From contig DITN01000013.1 in the NCBI GenBank assembly GCA_002422865.1, positions 1 to 36,186 on the forward strand: DNA of 36,186 nt, in the 5' to 3' direction. The stretch is from Bacteroidetes bacterium UBA6183. Lineage in GTDB: Bacteria; Bacteroidota; Bacteroidia; UKL13-3. The notes under the pieces were generated by a model. That model had not been told where the DNA came from and did not search any database. It saw only the letters and a program-made list of their open reading frames with translations. The translations under genes and the position numbers were made by a program. Positions 33,035-36,186 of this stretch are shown in pieces (within the stretch, counting starts at the first letter, position 1; each line of letters opens with the position of its first letter).

Positions 33035-33679
33035 TTATGCCTTTTTTAACTTGTGTTTAATAAATTCGAATACAATTGGTAATAAAGATACACCAATGAT
33101 ACCAAACACCACCAATTCGAAGTTTTTCTTTACCCAATCAATGTTGCCGAACATATAACCGGCCATGGTTAACATGGTTACCCATACAATGGCACCGGCA
33201 ATACAGTATGTGATGTATTTGCTGTAAGTCATGCTACCCACACCTGCAACAAACGGAGCGAAGGTTCTTACAATAGGAACAAAACGTGCGATAATAATAG
33301 TTCTTGCACCATGTTTTTCGTAGAACGAATGCGTTTTATCTAAGTAGTCTTTACGTATGGTAAATAGTCCAAAAAGTTTGGCTCCCTCTCCTTTTTTAGC
33401 AAGGTATCGGCCAATAAAGTAGTTGGTGTTATCCCCGGCTAAAGCGGCAGCAATAAGTAATATAATAATTAAAAATACATTGAGGTTGTTTACTTCATTA
33501 GCGGCTAATGCACCGGCCGCGAAAAGTAAGGAATCGCCCGGTAAAAAAGGGGTTACTACCAAACCTGTTTCTGCAAAAACAATCAAAAATAATAAAGCGT
33601 ACACCAGTGGTCCGTAAGCCTGAACAAAATCTTGTAAGTGTTGGTTAATGTGTAATACAAAATCAATAATTTCTTTCAT
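33035..33679 (-). CDS. DedA-family membrane protein
   Basis: The 214-residue protein has four to five membrane segments and the DedA (SNARE-associated/VTT) signatures: FAETGLVVTPFLPGDSLLFAAGAL (about 33-56), GDNTNYFIGRYLAKKG, the arginine motif in RFVPIVRTFAPFVAGVGSMTYSKY, and YMFGNIDWVKKNFELVVFGIIGVSLLP. Members act as lipid-linked flippases or help membrane homeostasis; known cases include recycling of undecaprenyl phosphate. The substrate is not determined here. An ATG at 33709 would add ten residues; the ATG at 33679 gives the usual start. It is divergent from the small peptide gene. Confidence 0.9.
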   Translation of the reverse strand: MKEIIDFVLHINQHLQDFVQAYGPLVYALLFLIVFAETGLVVTPFLPGDSLLFAAGALAANEVNNLNVFLIIILLIAAALAGDNTNYFIGRYLAKKGEGAKLFGLFTIRKDYLDKTHSFYEKHGARTIIIARFVPIVRTFAPFVAGVGSMTYSKYITYCIAGAIVWVTMLTMAGYMFGNIDWVKKNFELVVFGIIGVSLLPIVFEFIKHKLKKA

Positions 33680-33715
33680 AATTTTATTAGTTGCTGCAAT
33701 GTTAAGCATAATTAC

Positions 33716-33724
33716 TAATTTTGC
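33716..33724 (+). promoter_or_regulatory. Candidate -7 element of the small-peptide/glycosyltransferase unit
   Basis: TAATTTTGC matches TAnnTTTGC exactly and ends only two bases before the GTG of the small peptide. If real, transcription would begin at or just after the start codon, that is a leaderless mRNA, or translation would start further in. Confidence 0.4.
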
Positions 33725-33726
33725 TT

Positions 33727-33843
33727 GTGCTTAAAAAATTAATAACATACACCATATTGGCTGCGTTAGCTCTAACTGTTGTTAGTGCGCAAGCTTGTAA
33801 AACTTCCAAGTCTCGTAAAAGAGGTTGTAACTGTCAGTTTTAA
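33727..33843 (+). CDS. Small secreted cysteine-tailed peptide, 38 residues
   Basis: A short frame starts with GTG at 33727 (or TTG at 33721) and encodes a basic N-terminus (MLKKL), a hydrophobic segment (ITYTILAALALTVVS), an AQAC processing or lipobox-like site (cysteine at residue 24), and a basic tail KTSKSRKRGCNCQF with two further cysteines. The layout is that of a small exported or lipidated peptide. Its TAA is followed at once by the ATG of the glycosyltransferase, so the two are probably co-translated. I do not know a family name. The absence of an ATG and the short length lower confidence, but the signal-peptide pattern is unlikely by chance. Confidence 0.6.
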   Translation: MLKKLITYTILAALALTVVSAQACKTSKSRKRGCNCQF

Positions 33844-34656
33844 ATGAATACGCCATTAGTTAGTTTAATAACGGTTTGTTACAATGCCGAAGGGTTGATA
33901 AAAGACACACTCGAAAGTGCCATCAACCAAACCTATAAAAACATTGAATTGGTTATTATTGATGGAGGCAGTAAAGACAATACTGTTGCTGAAGTTAACA
34001 AGTTTAAACCCTACATTGGTACTTTAATTAGTGAGCCTGATAAAGGTATTTATGATGCCATGAACAAAGGCATTAAAGCAGCAAAAGGGGAGTGGTTTTA
34101 TTTTTTAAACGCAGGTGATGCTTTTTATAACAACATGGTTTTGGAGGATGTGTTTGTAAACAGAGATGTTCATGCCATAGACTTTATTTATGCCAAAATG
34201 CAAACGGTAAATGAACCCACGGGCGTTAATTATATTGGCGGACATCAAGTGTCTTTTAAGGATTTTTATTTTAAATATCCCATTTGCCACCAAACTACAT
34301 TTACACGCAAATCGGTGTTCGAATACATGCCTTACTTAGATTCAAGCCTGAAAATTATGGCCGATAACAAGTGGCAAATGACTTTTTTTAAACACCACGA
34401 AAGCAAGGCTTTATTTATTGATATGGTGGTGGCCTTTTACGACATACAAGGGGCATCATACCATAAAAGAATGAAAGGATACCGCGAGTTTTTAGGGTAT
34501 ATCGGTAAGTTATTACCCTTTCATATTTATTTGGCTAATGTGTTGTTGTACCCAATTATCTGGGCTAAGGTCAAGTTTATACGTACTTTTCAGCAAACAG
34601 CTTGGTTTAAAGCATACCGTAATCTTAAGTTTAAGAACAAAAAAGCCAATGTTTAA
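33844..34656 (+). CDS. Glycosyltransferase, family 2 (WcaA-like)
   Basis: The 270-residue protein has a GT-A domain: PLVSLITVCYNAE (4-16), ELVIIDGGSKDNT (Asp40), SEPDKGIYDAMNKGIKAAKGEW (63-84) and FYFLNAGDAFYNN with the metal-binding aspartate near 92. The DKGIYDAMNKG motif is typical of WcaA/WcaE-type enzymes of cell-surface polysaccharide synthesis. There is no integral membrane domain apart from a hydrophobic C-terminal stretch (about 229-246). The acceptor is unknown. It directly follows the small peptide gene and is 60 bases before dcd. Confidence 0.92.
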   Translation: MNTPLVSLITVCYNAEGLIKDTLESAINQTYKNIELVIIDGGSKDNTVAEVNKFKPYIGTLISEPDKGIYDAMNKGIKAAKGEWFYFLNAGDAFYNNMVLEDVFVNRDVHAIDFIYAKMQTVNEPTGVNYIGGHQVSFKDFYFKYPICHQTTFTRKSVFEYMPYLDSSLKIMADNKWQMTFFKHHESKALFIDMVVAFYDIQGASYHKRMKGYREFLGYIGKLLPFHIYLANVLLYPIIWAKVKFIRTFQQTAWFKAYRNLKFKNKKANV

Positions 34657-34716
34657 AAAATGTTATGTAGTTAATTACTCAACCCATTTATATTGCGCAC
34701 GCTTAATTTTTAACGC

Positions 34717-35253
34717 ATGATTTTATCAGACAAACGTATTCTTGAAGAGATAGAAAAAGGAACCATATTAATTGAACCTTTTAAACCGGAGTGTTTAGGC
34801 ACTAACTCGTATGATGTGCATTTAGGTCGTTATTTGGCTACTTACAAAGACCGTGTATTAGATGCACGCGAGCACAACAAAATCGAAACTTTTGAAATTC
34901 CTCAAGAGGGTTTTGTATTGCAACCCAATACCTTGTATTTAGGTGTTACTGCCGAATATACCGAAACTCATGCGCACGTACCGTTTTTGGAAGGTAAAAG
35001 CAGTACCGGACGTTTAGGTATTGATATCCATGCAACCGCAGGTAAAGGTGATGTTGGTTTTTGTAACACATGGACGCTAGAAATATCTTGTGCGCAACCT
35101 GTGCGCATTTATGCCGGTATGCCTATTGGGCAATTGATTTATTTTGCTGTGGAGGGTGACATTGAAACCATGTACAACACCAAGAAAAATGCGAAGTACA
35201 ACAAACGCGGTGTTAAGCCTGTTGAAAGTATGATGTGGAAGAACAAATTCTAA
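34717..35253 (+). CDS. dcd: dCTP deaminase
   Basis: Dcd deaminates dCTP to dUTP, the route to dTTP. The 178-residue protein belongs to the dUTPase-like trimer family: ILSDKRILEEIEKG at the start, LGTNSYDVHLG (28-37), the substrate loop GKSSTGRLGI (93-102), HATAGKGDVGF (105-115) and the catalytic glutamate in TLEIS (Glu122), ending in PIGQLIYF and KYNKRG. The fused dCTP deaminase/dUTPase seen in some phyla cannot be excluded by sequence alone. A strong terminator follows. Confidence 0.95.
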   Translation: MILSDKRILEEIEKGTILIEPFKPECLGTNSYDVHLGRYLATYKDRVLDAREHNKIETFEIPQEGFVLQPNTLYLGVTAEYTETHAHVPFLEGKSSTGRLGIDIHATAGKGDVGFCNTWTLEISCAQPVRIYAGMPIGQLIYFAVEGDIETMYNTKKNAKYNKRGVKPVESMMWKNKF

Positions 35254-35272
35254 GATTAATAATTGGTAATAC

Positions 35273-35311
35273 AAAAATCCCGCCTTGTAATTTTACATAG
35301 CGGGATTTTTT
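35273..35311 (+). terminator. Intrinsic terminator after dcd
   Basis: AAAAATCCCGC and GCGGGATTTTT form an 11-bp stem around a 16-base loop, followed by T. The next 270 bases up to the lipoprotein gene contain only very short frames and no recognised site. Confidence 0.85.
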
Positions 35312-35582
35312 GTTTACCGTAATTCCACCAATGAATATTGTAGGTGCGTTAAGTATTTGAGAGGTGATTAATTTGGGGGTAATGAATGAACAATAATCCC
35401 GCTTTGCATGGTTTAAATTACATTAACCTAATATACCAACCAAAGTGCTATATAATTATTTTTCCGATAGTACAAATAGGGTGGGTTAATCGTATTGTTT
35501 GTAGGTTATTTTTAAAAAAGGTTGTTTTATTTGGTTTTTACATCAAGTTTTATAAATTTTGAATAGCCTAAGAAATATAACC

Positions 35583-36149
35583 ATGAAACTTAACCACCAC
35601 TTGCTTGCAATTTTGTTTTTGGCAATGCTATTAGGCAGTTGCGAAGACAACCATACCACCAACCCTACACAAAATAAACCACTTACAGAAGAACAATTAC
35701 CACCCATAACCACCACCGGTGCAGGTACATTTGGCTGCAAGGTTAATGGCAAAGTATGGGTGGCAAAAAGTAATACAAGTTGGCCTCATATTTATTTTTC
35801 GTTTGATAGAACTAATAGAAACGCCATAGGAATCAATGGTTACATTAGAAATAAGGAGATTGATTTTCTTCAAATAAATATAAGATGGTATCATAATCTT
35901 GATAGCTCAATTAATAATTATTCAATAGGATATACAAATTCCTACACGCCCAGCGGAGGCTATATAGATGTAAATGAAAACAACTTTTGGCGAACGGATT
36001 CTTTAAGAGGAGGAAAGGTTGAATTGTTACGATTTGACTCTCTAAATCAAATTATTTCAGGCACATTCAACTTCGACTGTATTAACAAAGAAACAGGTGA
36101 GGTAATAAAAATTACAGAGGGAAGGTTTGACGGAAATTACACTTATTAA
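35583..36149 (+). CDS. Lipoprotein, DUF6252-like
   Basis: The 188-residue protein is a lipoprotein: lipobox LLGSC with the modified cysteine at residue 20. After a Thr/Pro/Asn-rich linker it reads ITTTGAGTFGCKVNGKVWVAK (about 40-60), then strands, and near the end SGTFNFDCINKETGEVIKITEGRFDGNY. The opening TGxxTFGCxVNGKxW and closing GTFxF...ITxGRFD blocks resemble the DUF6252 family of Bacteroidota lipoproteins, a name I give from memory. Function is unknown. A TTG at 35559 could extend it, but the ATG at 35583 gives the signal sequence. A second gene with the same first 19 bases starts at 36168. Confidence 0.72.
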   Translation: MKLNHHLLAILFLAMLLGSCEDNHTTNPTQNKPLTEEQLPPITTTGAGTFGCKVNGKVWVAKSNTSWPHIYFSFDRTNRNAIGINGYIRNKEIDFLQINIRWYHNLDSSINNYSIGYTNSYTPSGGYIDVNENNFWRTDSLRGGKVELLRFDSLNQIISGTFNFDCINKETGEVIKITEGRFDGNYTY

Positions 36150-36167
36150 TCAAATAAAAACAAGATT

Positions 36168-36186
36168 ATGAAACTTAACCACCACT
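36168..36186 (+). CDS. Start of a tandem copy of the lipoprotein gene (cut by window edge)
   Basis: The last 19 bases, ATGAAACTTAACCACCACT, are identical to 35583-35601, the start of the preceding lipoprotein gene, beginning exactly at the ATG and 18 bases after the stop of the first copy. This strongly suggests a paralogous second gene. Only six codons are visible. Confidence 0.55.

Noticed and set aside
35312..35582. Small RNA or gene in the gap before the terminal lipoprotein
   Set aside because: Only very short frames are present and no hairpin followed by a T-run or other recognisable RNA structure is seen.

Overview
The window is an AT-rich chromosomal segment from a member of the phylum Bacteroidota. 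The evidence is a complete porP/sprF-like gene plus gldK-gldL-gldM-gldN (core of the type IX secretion system, T9SS), a PorT homologue beside ubiE, two reading frames ending in T9SS C-terminal sorting domains, DUF4271-hemD upstream of the gld genes, promoter-like TTG-N19-TAnnTTTG motifs of the Bacteroidota type, and an almost complete lack of Shine-Dalgarno sequences. I cannot assign a genus. Gene density is high, no stretch over about 300 bases lacks a gene, and I see no rRNA, tRNA, CRISPR array, insertion sequence or prophage.

Layout. 1-2203 (minus): pdxJ, a lipoprotein, an outer-membrane barrel and a Crp/Fnr-type regulator cut by the left edge, read as one tight operon. 2299-3979 (plus): a membrane glycosyltransferase, a GC-rich hairpin with short AT-rich repeats, and methylmalonyl-CoA epimerase. 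3969-5705 (minus): a secreted T9SS-substrate gene interrupted by two in-frame stop codons. 5826-9173 (plus): mfd. 9215-14744 (minus): a seven-gene run ubiE-porT-tgt-lptG-like-eamA-yiiX-like-Dabb. 14812-16553: engB and hemW, convergent. 16595-20109 (plus): BamA/TamA-like protein, DUF4271 protein and hemD, tightly packed. 20239-26000 (plus): porP-like and gldKLMN. 26045-27803 (minus): crcB-rsgA-dtd. 27951-29544 (plus): adk-obgE. 29568-30869 (minus): membrane metallophosphoesterase. 30917-31753 (plus): ispE. 31814-32920 (minus): T9SS-exported protein. 33035-33679 (minus): DedA protein. 33727-35253 (plus): an unannotated 38-residue secreted peptide, a glycosyltransferase and dcd. 35583-36186 (plus): a lipoprotein followed by the first 19 bases of what looks like a tandem copy.

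How the genes fit together. The T9SS is the main theme: GldL/GldM form the proton-driven inner-membrane motor, GldK/GldN the periplasmic ring, PorT and PorP-like proteins act at the outer membrane, and two encoded proteins carry the C-terminal signal that the system exports. The other genes are mostly housekeeping: GTPases of ribosome assembly (EngB, RsgA, ObgE), tRNA quality (Tgt, Dtd), cofactors (PdxJ, HemD, HemW, menaquinone through UbiE), isoprenoids (IspE), nucleotides (Adk, Dcd), transcription-coupled repair (Mfd) and envelope assembly (LptG-like, BamA/TamA-like). I do not see a clearly new multi-gene system. The most notable items are the doubly interrupted T9SS substrate gene, the short cysteine-tailed secreted peptide, the Tgt lacking the usual zinc cysteines, the frequent TTG/GTG starts, and the tandem lipoprotein genes at the right edge.
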